DNA from: Amycolatopsis mediterranei
GTDB lineage: Bacteria; Actinomycetota; Actinomycetes; Mycobacteriales; Pseudonocardiaceae
DNA length: 64,000 bases
Reading direction: 5' to 3'
NCBI RefSeq assembly: GCF_026017845.1
Contig: NZ_CP100416.1
Coordinates: forward strand, 1,299,833 to 1,363,832
Part shown: positions 50,493-59,698 of the stretch, in pieces
How the letters are laid out: the number at the start of each line of letters is the position of its first letter
Position numbering within the stretch: position 1 is the first letter of the stretch
The notes under the pieces: model-generated
Told to the model about the DNA's origin: nothing
What the model saw: the letters and a program-made list of their open reading frames with translations, nothing else
The model's database searches: none
Made by a program: the position numbers and the translations under genes

Positions 50493-51443
50493 CATGAAGT
50501 ACCCGATCTCACGGGACGCACGATCGTCGTCACCGGGACGACCTCCGGCCTCGGCCTCGCCCTCTCCGGGGCACTGGCCGCAGCCGGTGCCCGCGTCCTG
50601 ATGACCGTTCGCGACGCCGAGCGCGGAGCGGCAGCCGTCGAACAGGTGAGGGCCGGAATCGATGGTCCCGGCTCGGCTGAATCCGTGCTGCTCGATCTGG
50701 CCGACCTCGCCTCGGTGCGCGCCGCCGCCGCGGAGATCCGGGACCGCTCCGGGGACCGGGTCGACGTGCTGGTCAACAACGCCGCCGTGTCGCTGGGGCC
50801 GCACGCGCGGACCCGCGACGGGTTCGAGCTGCAATTCGGGACGAACCACCTCGGCCCGGCCGCGCTGACCTGGCTGCTGATGCCGGCACTGCGGGCCGCC
50901 GGAAACCCGGACCAGCCCGCCCGGGTGGTGACGACGTCGAGCCTGGCCCACCGCACCGGCGGGCTCGATCTCACCGACCTCAACTGGGAGCGCCGGCGCT
51001 ATTCGCCGACGCGCGCCTACGGGGCCTCGAAACTGGCGAACGTGCTGTTCTCCGCGGAACTCGACCGGCGGTTGCGGCTCGACGGCGACCCGGTGCTGTC
51101 GATCGCCGCCCACCCCGGGCTGACGGCCTCGGACCTGCTGAACAACGCCCTCGCCCGCGGCAACACGTGGAAAGCCCGCGTGCTCGTGCTGCCGGATCGC
51201 TGGGTGTCCCAGCCGGTCGCCGCCGGGATCCGGCCCCAGCTGCTCGCGGCCACCGGGCCGGTGCGCGGCGGCGATTACCTGGGCCCCACCGGGCCGTTCG
51301 AGATCCGCGGTCCGGCCGGGCCCGCGCACCGCTCGGCGGCCGCGCAGGACCCGGTGCTCGCCGGCGAGCTTTGGCAGGCCACGGCCACCGCCACCGGAGT
51401 CACCCCGGACCCGGGTCTTCGACCGGCGGCAAGCCGCCGGTGA
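50481..51443 (+). CDS. Short-chain dehydrogenase/reductase, retinol-dehydrogenase-like
   Basis: A 320-residue NAD(P)-dependent oxidoreductase. It has TGTTSGLGLAL (cofactor loop), DVLVNNAAVS, the catalytic Ser in VVTTSSLAHRTG and YGASK (Tyr-Lys). Length and the LSIAAHPGLTASDL segment resemble the light-dependent protochlorophyllide reductase/WW-domain oxidoreductase-like branch. ATG 50481 lies inside the operator; GTG 50487 is in frame too. No ribosome binding site is visible, so a leaderless transcript is possible. Its regulation by TetR B suggests response to a hydrophobic substrate. Confidence 0.9.
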   Translation: MTVSHEVPDLTGRTIVVTGTTSGLGLALSGALAAAGARVLMTVRDAERGAAAVEQVRAGIDGPGSAESVLLDLADLASVRAAAAEIRDRSGDRVDVLVNNAAVSLGPHARTRDGFELQFGTNHLGPAALTWLLMPALRAAGNPDQPARVVTTSSLAHRTGGLDLTDLNWERRRYSPTRAYGASKLANVLFSAELDRRLRLDGDPVLSIAAHPGLTASDLLNNALARGNTWKARVLVLPDRWVSQPVAAGIRPQLLAATGPVRGGDYLGPTGPFEIRGPAGPAHRSAAAQDPVLAGELWQATATATGVTPDPGLRPAASRR

Positions 51444-51487
51444 GCGGTGCGGGCTCGTCGTGTCCGGGAACCCGTCACTGACGGCAG

Positions 51488-52249
51488 TCAGGCGACCGAC
51501 CAGCCGCCGTCGCTGGGCAGGACCACGCCGTTGATGTTGGCGGCGTCGTCGCTCAACAGCCACACGATCGAAGCCGCCACCTGTTCGGGTGCCGCCGGTG
51601 CGGGCATGGTGGCCTGCATGACCGGGCCACCGCGGCCGGCCGCGTACTCCGAACGCATCCCGCCGTCGATGCCGGTGATCGTCGGTCCTGGCGCGACCGT
51701 GTTGGCCCGCACTCCCTGGGGGCCGTGGAAGAACGCGACGCTGGCGGTGTAGCCGACCACGGCGTGCTTCGACGCGGTGTACGCCGCACCGGCCGCCGAC
51801 CCGCGCAGCGCCGCCTCGGAAGCGACGTTCACGATCGAGCCGCGCCCCGCTTCGATCATCGCCGGGAGCACGGCCCGGGTGAGCCGCATCGTCGCGGTCA
51901 GGTTGAGGCCCAGGACGCGGTCCCACACCGCGTCGTCCACTTCGGACGGTGGCAGGAAGCCGTCCATGATCCCGGCGATGTTGGCCAGTCCGTCGATCCG
52001 GTGGCCGCCGGCCGCGACGATCCGCGCCACGGTTTCCGGCTCGGTGATGTCCCCGGCGATGGCGGTGACGGATTCCTCGCCGCACTGTTCGACGAGGCCG
52101 GCCAGCCGGGCCGGGTCGAGGTCGGCGGCCACGACGTGGCCGCCTTCCGTGGCGACGCGGACCGCGGTGGCGCGGCCGATGCCCGATCCGGCGCCGGTCA
52201 CGATGACGGTGCGGCCGGTGAAGCGGCGGTCATGGCCGTTCTGCGACAT
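51488..52249 (-). CDS. Short-chain dehydrogenase/reductase, classical type
   Basis: A 253-residue classical SDR. It shows VTGAGSGIGRATAVR, acidic AADLDPARL favouring NAD, IANIAGIMDG (variant of NNAG), SIVNVASEAAL with the catalytic Ser, YTASKHAVVGYT and the C-terminal GVVLPSDGGWSVA. It is the last gene of the minus-strand monooxygenase operon and overlaps the transporter gene by 20 bases. AAAGGAAA precedes the ATG. It would convert an alcohol to the ketone used by the monooxygenase. Confidence 0.93.
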   Translation of the reverse strand: MSQNGHDRRFTGRTVIVTGAGSGIGRATAVRVATEGGHVVAADLDPARLAGLVEQCGEESVTAIAGDITEPETVARIVAAGGHRIDGLANIAGIMDGFLPPSEVDDAVWDRVLGLNLTATMRLTRAVLPAMIEAGRGSIVNVASEAALRGSAAGAAYTASKHAVVGYTASVAFFHGPQGVRANTVAPGPTITGIDGGMRSEYAAGRGGPVMQATMPAPAAPEQVAASIVWLLSDDAANINGVVLPSDGGWSVA

Positions 52250-53696
52250 GGGTTTCCTTTCGCGGGGCGGCAGCGTCGGGCAGGTCGAGGCTGTCGCGGA
52301 GGGAGACGGGTTTGAGCAGGACCGCGGCGAGCACGCCGAGCAGCGCGACGCCGGCCGAGATGGCGAAGATGTGCCCGGTGGCGACGCCGTAGGCGACCGG
52401 CGGCGGAGCACCGGCGGCCTGACGGTCGGCGACTTGGCGGGCGAGGACCGCGCCGAGCACGGCGACGCCGATGGTGCCGCCGAGGGAGCGGAAGAAGGAG
52501 ACGGTGGCGCTGGCCGCGCCGATGTCCCGGAGGGGGACGGCGTTCTGGACCACGAGCACGAAGTTCTGCAGGGTCATGCCGACTCCGGTGCCGATCAGGA
52601 GCATCGCGATGCCGATGAAGGGCAGGGGTGTGCGCTCGTCGATGAGGCCCAGGCCGGCGAAGCCGGCGGTGAGGCTGACCGCGCCGGTGACGAGGAACGG
52701 CTTGAGGCGGCCGGTGCGGCTGATCCGGCGGCCGGCGACGATGGAGGAAACCAGGATGCCTGCCATCATCGGGATCGTCAGCAGCCCGGCTTCTGTCGGG
52801 GTGCGGGCCCGGCTGACCTGGAAGTACTGGCTGAGGAAGACCGCGGCGCCGTACATCGCGGTGCCGGCGGCGAGACTGCCGAGGATGGCCAGCGCCGTGG
52901 TGCGCTGCCGGATGATGCGGGGTGGGACGACGGGCTCGGCGGCGCGGGTTTCGACGAAGGCGGCGAGGCCGAGCAGGACGAGGGTGCCGCCGACCATCAC
53001 GGCCGTCTGCCAGGAGGCCCAGCCGAACGCGTCCCCGGCGAAGGACACCCAGATCAGCAGCAGGCTGACCCCGCCGGTGATCAGGGTGGCTCCCCAGTAG
53101 TCGATCCGCACGTTCTCCCGGCGCACGACCGGGAGGCGGAGCGTCAGCTGCAGCAGGACGAGGGCGACGACGGCGACGGGCACGCCGATGAAGAAGCACC
53201 ACCGCCAGCCCAGCCACGAGGTGTCGACGATGAAGCCGCCCAGCAGCGGTCCGCCGATGGTGGACAGCGCCGTGACGCTGCTCTGGTAACCGGCGTACCG
53301 CCCGCGTTCCCGCGGCGGGATCATCGCGGCGATGGCGATCTGGACCAAGGACTGCAGGCCACCGACGCCGACGCCCTGCAGCGCGCGGGCCCCGATGAGC
53401 TGGCCGGTGTTCTGCGCCAGGCCCGCGGCGATCGAGCCGGCGATGAAGACGACGGCGGTGATCTGGATGAGCGTCTTCTTGCGGTACAGGTCGGCCAGCT
53501 TGCCCCAGATCGGTGTCGCGGCGGTGGCCGCGAGCAGGGTGGCGGTCACCACCCAGGCGTACTGGACGGGCGTGCCGTGCAGGTCGTGCAGCATGCGGGG
53601 CAGCGCGGTGGCGACCACGGTGCTGCTCAGCGTGGAGACGAACAAGGCGAGCAGCAGGCCGCTGAGGGCCTGGAGCACTTGCCGGCGTGCGGTCAC
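52230..53696 (-). CDS. DHA2-family MFS drug transporter (14 helices)
   Basis: A 488-residue MFS transporter with fourteen predicted helices. It opens with LQALSGLLLALFVSTLSSTVVATALPRML and carries the loop GKLADLYRKKTLIQ and GARALQGVGVGGLQSL, the DHA2/EmrB motifs. The GTG start overlaps the propeller gene stop (GTGA). Within this operon it would move the substrate or a toxic intermediate across the membrane. Confidence 0.93.
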   Translation of the reverse strand: MTARRQVLQALSGLLLALFVSTLSSTVVATALPRMLHDLHGTPVQYAWVVTATLLAATAATPIWGKLADLYRKKTLIQITAVVFIAGSIAAGLAQNTGQLIGARALQGVGVGGLQSLVQIAIAAMIPPRERGRYAGYQSSVTALSTIGGPLLGGFIVDTSWLGWRWCFFIGVPVAVVALVLLQLTLRLPVVRRENVRIDYWGATLITGGVSLLLIWVSFAGDAFGWASWQTAVMVGGTLVLLGLAAFVETRAAEPVVPPRIIRQRTTALAILGSLAAGTAMYGAAVFLSQYFQVSRARTPTEAGLLTIPMMAGILVSSIVAGRRISRTGRLKPFLVTGAVSLTAGFAGLGLIDERTPLPFIGIAMLLIGTGVGMTLQNFVLVVQNAVPLRDIGAASATVSFFRSLGGTIGVAVLGAVLARQVADRQAAGAPPPVAYGVATGHIFAISAGVALLGVLAAVLLKPVSLRDSLDLPDAAAPRKETHVAERP

Positions 53697-55219
53697 GGTT
53701 GCTCCGCCGGGGTCAGATGTACGACGGTGCCGCCGGCGGCGGCGTAGAGGGAGTCGCCGGGAGCGGTGGCCAGGCCGGTGAACGGGCGGGGGACGCCGGG
53801 AAGGCCGTGGGCGTGCAACGCGGGCTGCTCGCCGGGCCGGCCCGGGCTCGCCGGGAGGTCGGCTGCCTGCCGGGCTTCGCCGGTGACCAGGTCGACCGCG
53901 ACAACTAGGCCCGCCGCGGTTTCGGCGACGTACAAGCAGCCACCGACGACCGCGATTCCTTGTGGGGCACCGAGATCGTCCGCCAAGACGACCGCGGTTT
54001 CCCCGTCGAGGCGGTACACCGCACCGCGCTCCTCGTCGCTGACGTACCAGCGACCGTCGCCGTCCACCGCCACGTCGACCGGACGGCCGAAGCCGTCGGC
54101 GAGCACGCCGACGGTGTCCTCGAAGTCGATGGTGAGGACGCGGCCCGCACCGGCCTCGGCGACCACGAGCGCGCCGTCGGCGTGGACGGCGATCCCCGCG
54201 GGCTCGGCCAGGCCGTTCGCTCGCGTGCGCACGGACCGGGTCGTCCGGTCGTACGTCCGGACCTGGCCGTACTGCGAGGTCAGGTGCAGCAGGTCCCCGT
54301 CGGCGGCGATGCCGTGCGCGAACGGGAGGAGTTCGGTCGTGGTGACGTCGTCGCGGGGCTCGGCGATGCGGTAGTGGTCGGCGACGTGCACGGTGCCGCC
54401 GAGGTCCACCGTGACGCCGTAGGGCCCGGCGAACCCGCGGGGCGCGATCTCGCGGGTCCGGCCGTCGGGGTGCAGTTCGGTGATGCCGCCGCCGGCGTAG
54501 CTGGAGACGAACATGCGGTTTTCGGTGTCGAAGGCCGCGTTGTCCAGCCCGGAAAGCCCGCTGGTGACGAGTGTCCGGTCGCCGCTGCCGAACAGGTCGA
54601 TGCGGGTGACGATGCCGGCCACGCCGCGGGAAAGCACCTGCAGCACACCGCCGAGGTCGAACCGGACGGCGACCGGCTGGTGGACGTCGGTGGCGACGAG
54701 CTCGGGAGTGCCGCCGTCGGGCGGGATCCGGAAGACCTCGCCGGTGAGCATGTGGGGGTAGTAGAGGGCACCGTCCGGGCCGAGCTGCATGGCGTTGCCC
54801 ATGGCCAGGCCGCCGGCGAGCACTTTCGGCTCCCCGTTGCCGAGTTCCAGGAGCCGGCCGTCCGGTATCATCTCGTTGACGAACAGCCGGTCGCCGACGC
54901 AGGCGATCCCGTTCGGCAGCCGCACCTGGTCGGTGACCAGGGTGAACGTGCCGTCGGGACGCCGTCGCCACACGCGGCCGGGCACGAGGTCGGTGACGTA
55001 CATCGACCCGTCGGACCCGAAGGCGAGATCGTCGGGCGCCTGCACCGGCCCGCCGACCGGCACGACCACCTCGACGTCGCCGGTGGCCAGGTCGACGGCA
55101 CCGATCTCGCCGGCCAGGAACTGCGCCACGTACAGCCGCCCGTCCGGGCCGAAGGCGACCCCGTTCGAGCCCCGCAGCGACGTGGGCCGGGTCAGCCGGC
55201 GGACGTGGCACGCCGTCAT
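53693..55219 (-). CDS. SMP-30/gluconolactonase-like beta-propeller protein
   Basis: A 508-residue propeller. Repeats of the type GVAFGPDGRLYVAQ, DLAFGSDGSMYVTD, GLDNAAFDTENRMFVSS, GIAVHADGALVVAEAGAGRVL and DVAVDGDGRWYVSDE run along the whole length, enough for more than one six-bladed unit of the usual 290 residues. It lacks an obvious signal peptide. It overlaps the monooxygenase stop by four bases (ATGA). Next to a Baeyer-Villiger enzyme it could open the lactone product; that is inference, since the fold also serves as a non-catalytic binding protein. Confidence 0.85.
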   Translation of the reverse strand: MTACHVRRLTRPTSLRGSNGVAFGPDGRLYVAQFLAGEIGAVDLATGDVEVVVPVGGPVQAPDDLAFGSDGSMYVTDLVPGRVWRRRPDGTFTLVTDQVRLPNGIACVGDRLFVNEMIPDGRLLELGNGEPKVLAGGLAMGNAMQLGPDGALYYPHMLTGEVFRIPPDGGTPELVATDVHQPVAVRFDLGGVLQVLSRGVAGIVTRIDLFGSGDRTLVTSGLSGLDNAAFDTENRMFVSSYAGGGITELHPDGRTREIAPRGFAGPYGVTVDLGGTVHVADHYRIAEPRDDVTTTELLPFAHGIAADGDLLHLTSQYGQVRTYDRTTRSVRTRANGLAEPAGIAVHADGALVVAEAGAGRVLTIDFEDTVGVLADGFGRPVDVAVDGDGRWYVSDEERGAVYRLDGETAVVLADDLGAPQGIAVVGGCLYVAETAAGLVVAVDLVTGEARQAADLPASPGRPGEQPALHAHGLPGVPRPFTGLATAPGDSLYAAAGGTVVHLTPAEQP

Positions 55220-57039
55220 GCGCCGACCAGGACGTCGTCCATCCCGCCTTCTTCGCGCCAGCGGCGCAGCAGATCGTGGAACACGACCGGCCCGGGGGCG
55301 AAGGAGTTGCCCGCCGGACGCGGTTTGCCCTCGTTGTTGTAGTAACCGGGGGTGCACTCGGTCAGGAACGCGGAGGTGTCGCGGGCGTTCGCGCGGAGCG
55401 TGGCGACCCACGCCTCCTGGGCGTCGGCGGTGGGCTCGATGTATCGGGCGTCGCGTTCGCGGGCCTCGGCGACGACGGCGCCGATGTGCGTGGCCTGCTC
55501 CTGGAGAATGTGCACGAAGTTGACGGCGGAGGCGTTCTGCAACGGCCCCAGGTGGAACAAGTTGGGGAAACCGTGGCTGTAGAAGCCGTGCAGCGTCTTC
55601 GGTCCCCGCTGCCACGACTGCAGCAGCGGAGTCCCGCCGCGGCCGTACACCGGCAGCGTGCCGGAGAGGATGCCGGACACGCCGACCTCGAAGCCGGTGG
55701 CGAAGACGACACAGTCCACTTCGTACTCACGGTCGCCGACGACGACGGCGTTCTCCGTCATCCGGGTGATGCCGCCGTGATCGGCCGTGTCGACCAGCGT
55801 GACGTTGGGGCGGTTGAACGTCTGCAGGTAGAAATCGCTGAACGTCGGCCGCTTGCACATGTACCGGTACCAGGGCTTGAGCAGCTCCGCCGTGGCCGGG
55901 TCGGTGACGACTTCGCCGACCCGGGCGCGGATCTCGTTCATCTTCACGAAGTCCGCGATTTCGTCGAGGTACTCGCGCTCCTCGGCCGGCAGGTCGGTGT
56001 CGACCGTGCCGCTGAGCATCTGCCGTTGCAGCCGGCCGGTGCTGGTCCAGCCGTCGCCGACCAGGTCGTGCTCGACGTGCCCGCCGGTGACGATGGCGAG
56101 GAAGTTGGCCATCCGTTCCCGCTGCCAGCCCGGCTTCAGGGAGGCCGCCCAGTCCGGGTCGGTGGGGCGGTTGCCGCGCGCGTCGACCGACGACGGCGTC
56201 CGCTGGAAGACGTACAGCTGCCCGGCGTCACGGCCGAGGTGCGGGATGACCTGGATCCCGGTCGCGCCGGTGCCCACGACGCCGACCTTCTTGTCCGCCA
56301 AGCGGTCCAGGCCGCCGTCGGGGCTGCCGCCGGTGTAGCCGTAGTCCCAGCGGCTGGTGTGGAAGGTGTGCCCGCGGAAGGTGTCGATGCCGGGGATGCC
56401 GGGCAGCTTCGGCTGGGTGAGGGTGCCGGAGGAGACCACGATGTAGCGGGCGCGGAAGGCGTCGCCGCGGTCGGTGCGCACCTGCCACTCGGCGGCGTCG
56501 TCGTCCCAGCGCAGCTCGGTGACGCGGGTGTGGAACAGGGTGTCGCGGTAGAGGTCGAAGTGCTTCGCGATGGCGATCGCGTGCTGCCGGATCTCCTCGC
56601 CGGGGGAGTAGCGCCACTGCGGGACGTAGCCGACTTCTTCCAGCAGCGGCAGGTACGAGTAGGACTCGATGTCGCAGTGGATGCCCGGGTAGCGGTTCCA
56701 GTACCAGGTACCGCCGAAGTCGCCGGCCTCGTCGAGCATCCGGATGTCCGCCAGACCGGCCTGGCGCAGCCGCGCCCCGGTGAGCAGGCCGCCGAAGCCG
56801 CCGCCGACCACGAGGGCTTCGACGCGGTCGTGCACGGCGTCCCGTTCGACGCGAGCGGTGTAGGGATCGGCGGCGTAGTAGCCGAATTCCCCGGCCGCCC
56901 GCCGGTACTGGGCAGCGCCGTCCGGACGGAGGCGACGGTCCCGTTCTTCCCGGTACTTGGCGCGCAGGGATTCGGGATCGAAACCGAGCTCTTCGGGGGT
57001 GAAGCGGGTGCGGTCCGGCGCTCCTGGCTGAGCGGACAT
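55216..57039 (-). CDS. Baeyer-Villiger flavin monooxygenase
   Basis: A 607-residue type I Baeyer-Villiger monooxygenase that inserts oxygen next to a ketone using FAD and NADPH. Both dinucleotide folds are clear (VVGGGFGGLLTG and VGVVGTGATGIQV), flanking the family fingerprint FRGHTFHTSRWDY (FxGxxxHxxxW). DEAGDFGGTWYWNRYPGIHCDIESYSY is also diagnostic. An N-terminal extension of about 85 residues, as in cyclopentadecanone- and phenylacetone-type enzymes with long N termini, is present. ATG 57039 follows GAAGGGATC. It heads the four-gene operon and has an operator-like palindrome upstream. Confidence 0.93.
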   Translation of the reverse strand: MSAQPGAPDRTRFTPEELGFDPESLRAKYREERDRRLRPDGAAQYRRAAGEFGYYAADPYTARVERDAVHDRVEALVVGGGFGGLLTGARLRQAGLADIRMLDEAGDFGGTWYWNRYPGIHCDIESYSYLPLLEEVGYVPQWRYSPGEEIRQHAIAIAKHFDLYRDTLFHTRVTELRWDDDAAEWQVRTDRGDAFRARYIVVSSGTLTQPKLPGIPGIDTFRGHTFHTSRWDYGYTGGSPDGGLDRLADKKVGVVGTGATGIQVIPHLGRDAGQLYVFQRTPSSVDARGNRPTDPDWAASLKPGWQRERMANFLAIVTGGHVEHDLVGDGWTSTGRLQRQMLSGTVDTDLPAEEREYLDEIADFVKMNEIRARVGEVVTDPATAELLKPWYRYMCKRPTFSDFYLQTFNRPNVTLVDTADHGGITRMTENAVVVGDREYEVDCVVFATGFEVGVSGILSGTLPVYGRGGTPLLQSWQRGPKTLHGFYSHGFPNLFHLGPLQNASAVNFVHILQEQATHIGAVVAEARERDARYIEPTADAQEAWVATLRANARDTSAFLTECTPGYYNNEGKPRPAGNSFAPGPVVFHDLLRRWREEGGMDDVLVGA

Positions 57040-57084
57040 GAGATCCCTTCGGCGGGTACGGGGGCGGGCCAACGAGCCGAGTTA

Positions 57085-57096
57085 AAGCAACTGCTT
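57085..57096. promoter_or_regulatory. TetR-type palindrome upstream of the monooxygenase operon
   Basis: AAGCA-AC-TGCTT is a perfect inverted repeat 46 bases upstream of the monooxygenase start, in an AT-richer patch. Its form matches operators of TetR proteins that control similar catabolic operons. The regulator is not identified here. Confidence 0.55.
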
Positions 57097-57164
57097 GATT
57101 TAGGTTACCGCGAAGATCGGCTTCGCGGCCACCCTGCTCCGCCGTCTGGACCGGTGCGACGACT

Positions 57165-57189
57165 GATCGTTATGCTGGGCGAAACGATC
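57165..57189. promoter_or_regulatory. Inverted repeat upstream of the DeoR/LacI-type regulator
   Basis: GATCGTT-N11-AACGATC lies 30 bases before the regulator start, with further CGAACGAA-like repeats after it. It is a plausible autoregulatory operator. Confidence 0.5.
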
Positions 57190-57218
57190 GAACGAACAAC
57201 CGGCGAACGAAGGTCGAG

Positions 57219-58301
57219 ATGCGGGAGTCGGGGGAGGACCGGCGGCGGCGGATCCTGGCCGTGGTCGAGGCGCGCGGTCAGGCGCGGGTCACCGAGCTCG
57301 CCGCGGAGCTGGCCGTCTCGGTCATCACCGTGCGCCGGGACGTCGAGGAGCTGGCCGGGGCCGGCCGGCTGCGGCGGGGCCACGGCGTCGTCCGCTCGCT
57401 GGTTCCGCGGCGACCGGAGCCGGCGCCCGCCTCGGACGACGGGGGCCCGGTGGTGCTGGTCGTTCCCGAACGCCACGCCTACCTCACCGAGGTCCTGCAC
57501 GGCGCCCGCGGCGCGCTGGAAGAGGCCGACGTCCGCGTCGTGCTGCACCCGGCGCCTCAGGTTCCCGGTGCCGAGCGGGCGATCGTCGAACGGTTGCTGG
57601 CCGACGACGCCCGGGGCGTGCTCGTCGCGCCGCGCTGGCGCAGCGTGGTCACCGAGGAAGCCGACGACGGCTGGCTGGCCGCGGCCGACGTCCCGGTCGT
57701 CCTGATGGAACGGCGGCCGCGGCCGGGAAGTGCGCTGCACGCCAGGGATTCCGTGTGCACCGACCACTGGTACGGCGTCCACCTCGCCGTGACGCACCTG
57801 CTCGCGCTGGGCCACCGCCGGATCGTCCTGGCCGCCCGGGACGACAGCCCGACCGCGCGGGCGCTGCGTGCGGCGTTCACCGGGATCTGCGCCGGGCGGC
57901 CCGAGGTCGAAGACTGGACCGTGGTGCTCAGCGCGCCGGGCGCGGTCGCCGACCAAGAGCCCGTGCGCGACCTCGAGCCACTCGCCGACGTGCTGCGCGG
58001 TCGCGGCGCGACGGGCGTGATCATGCACGGCGACGTCGATGCCCTGATGCTCGTCCAGCAGCTGGCGGACGCCGGGATCACCGTGCCCGGCGACTGTTCG
58101 GTGGTCGCCTACGACGACGTCGTGGCGGCACTGGGCAGCACCCCGCTGACCGCGATCGCGCCGCCGAAGGCCGAGGTGGGCCGGCTGGCCGCGGAACTGC
58201 TGCTGGAGCGGCTGCACGGACCGGCGGGCCGGCCGGCGCGGCGGATCGCGGTGCTGCCCGAACTCAAGGTGCGCGGGTCCACCCGGCCGCTGATCGATTG
58301 A
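57219..58301 (+). CDS. Transcriptional regulator, DeoR-type HTH with LacI-type sensor domain
   Basis: A 360-residue regulator of mixed build. The first 60 residues are a DeoR-type helix-turn-helix (RRRRILAVVEARGQARVTEL, SVITVRRDVEELAGAG). From about residue 80 the protein follows the LacI/periplasmic-binding-protein fold (HLLALGHRRIVLAA, GVIMHGDVDALMLVQQLADAGITVPGDCSVVAYDD, ending LPELKVRGSTRP). It likely senses the sugar taken up by the operon that follows. GAAGG precedes the ATG. Mixed DeoR/LacI regulators are known in actinomycetes, so this is a genuine fusion and not a frame error. Confidence 0.9.
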   Translation: MRESGEDRRRRILAVVEARGQARVTELAAELAVSVITVRRDVEELAGAGRLRRGHGVVRSLVPRRPEPAPASDDGGPVVLVVPERHAYLTEVLHGARGALEEADVRVVLHPAPQVPGAERAIVERLLADDARGVLVAPRWRSVVTEEADDGWLAAADVPVVLMERRPRPGSALHARDSVCTDHWYGVHLAVTHLLALGHRRIVLAARDDSPTARALRAAFTGICAGRPEVEDWTVVLSAPGAVADQEPVRDLEPLADVLRGRGATGVIMHGDVDALMLVQQLADAGITVPGDCSVVAYDDVVAALGSTPLTAIAPPKAEVGRLAAELLLERLHGPAGRPARRIAVLPELKVRGSTRPLID

Positions 58302-58380
58302 CCGAGTTGTCCGGCGCTATTGACCGGAATTCGTTCAGGCGCCCAAACTGCGTGGAGTTCGCGACCCGCAGGAGGCATCG

Positions 58381-59688
58381 ATGCCTGGCCGACCCAGCCG
58401 CCGGACCGTGCTCGCCGCGGGTCTCGCCGTCCCGCTCGCGGCCGCCTGCTCGGGTCCCGGCGGCGACGCCCCGCGGGGCGCCACCCGGATCACCTTCTGG
58501 TCGGCGCTGCGGGGCAGCCAGCAGGTGGTCGATGCGTTCAACCGCTCCCAGAACCGGATCCACGTGGTGTTCCAGCAGATCCCGTCCGGCGATCAGGGCG
58601 GGTACGCGAAGCTGAGCAACGCGGTCCGCGCGGGCAACGCACCGGACGTGGCCACCCTCGAATACCCGCAGGTGCCCGGGTTCGCCATCGACGGGGTCGC
58701 GCGGGACATCACCGATCTGGTCGGCGACCGCCTGCGGGCCAAGCTCCTCCCGCAGGCGCTGCGCCTGACGACGTTCGCCGGGCGGGTGTTCACCGTGCCG
58801 CTGGACGTCGAGCCGATGGTGCTGCACTACCGCACCGATCTGTTCGCCCAGCACGGTTTGAGCCCTCCTCGCACGTGGGACGACTTCACCGCGGCGGCCC
58901 GCAAGGTCCGCGACGACCGGCGCCGGCTGGTCGCCTTCGCAACCGACGGGGCGACCCAGTTCGCGGCAGCCTCCTGGCAGGCGGGCGCGCAGTGGTTCGA
59001 CACTTCCGGCGGCGCCTGGAACGTCTCCCTCGCCGACGCCGCGACCCGCCGCGTGGCCGGGTACTGGCAAGGCTTGATCGACGAAGGTCTCGTGTTCGCC
59101 AACGGCGTCGCGGGCCGGCAAGGGGACGCGCAGATCGGCCAAGGCCTCGTGCTCGCCCGGCTCAGCGGCGCCTGGGACGCGGGAGCGCAGATGAAGGCCC
59201 GGCCGGCCCAGAAGGGCCAGTGGGCGATCGCGCCGCTGCCGCAGTGGGATCCCGCGCACCCGGCGGTCGGGACGCACGGCGGTTCGACGTTCGCCGTCAC
59301 CCGCGACAGCGCCCACCCGGAAGCCGCGATGGAGTTCATCGAATGGCAGGTGTCGCACCCCGACGCGTTGCGCGCCCGGCTCTCCAGCGGCACCAGCAGC
59401 CAGTACCCGGCCGCGCCGGACCTGGTCGAGGTCGGGCGGAAGGCGTTCGACCGCCGCTACTACGGCGGCCAGGACATCTACCGGCTGTTCGAAGCCGAGG
59501 CCGCGAAGATCCGGGACGGCTGGACGTGGGGCCCGCGGATGAGCGCGACCCAGCGCGTCCTGCAGGACGGGTTCGCCCGGGCGAGCGCCGGCCAGGGCAC
59601 CCTGCTCGACGCCCTCCGCGACGCCCAGCGCGCCACCATGCCGGACCTGATCGCCCTGGGGCTGGCGACGACCGAGCACAGCAGCTAG
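58381..59688 (+). CDS. ABC transporter sugar-binding lipoprotein
   Basis: A 435-residue extracellular solute-binding protein (family 1). The N terminus SRRTVLAAGLAVPLAAAC combines a twin-arginine-type motif with a lipobox, so it is probably exported folded and lipidated at Cys23. Typical fold elements are ITFWSALRGSQQVVDAFN, PDVATLEYPQV, YRTDLFAQHGLSPPRTWDDF and GGSTFAVTRDSAHPEAAMEFI. AGGAGG lies seven bases before the ATG. It delivers an oligosaccharide or glycoside to the two permeases that follow. No ATPase is encoded nearby, so a shared MsiK-type ATPase is likely. Confidence 0.94.
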   Translation: MPGRPSRRTVLAAGLAVPLAAACSGPGGDAPRGATRITFWSALRGSQQVVDAFNRSQNRIHVVFQQIPSGDQGGYAKLSNAVRAGNAPDVATLEYPQVPGFAIDGVARDITDLVGDRLRAKLLPQALRLTTFAGRVFTVPLDVEPMVLHYRTDLFAQHGLSPPRTWDDFTAAARKVRDDRRRLVAFATDGATQFAAASWQAGAQWFDTSGGAWNVSLADAATRRVAGYWQGLIDEGLVFANGVAGRQGDAQIGQGLVLARLSGAWDAGAQMKARPAQKGQWAIAPLPQWDPAHPAVGTHGGSTFAVTRDSAHPEAAMEFIEWQVSHPDALRARLSSGTSSQYPAAPDLVEVGRKAFDRRYYGGQDIYRLFEAEAAKIRDGWTWGPRMSATQRVLQDGFARASAGQGTLLDALRDAQRATMPDLIALGLATTEHSS

Positions 59689-59698
59689 AGGAGAGGCG

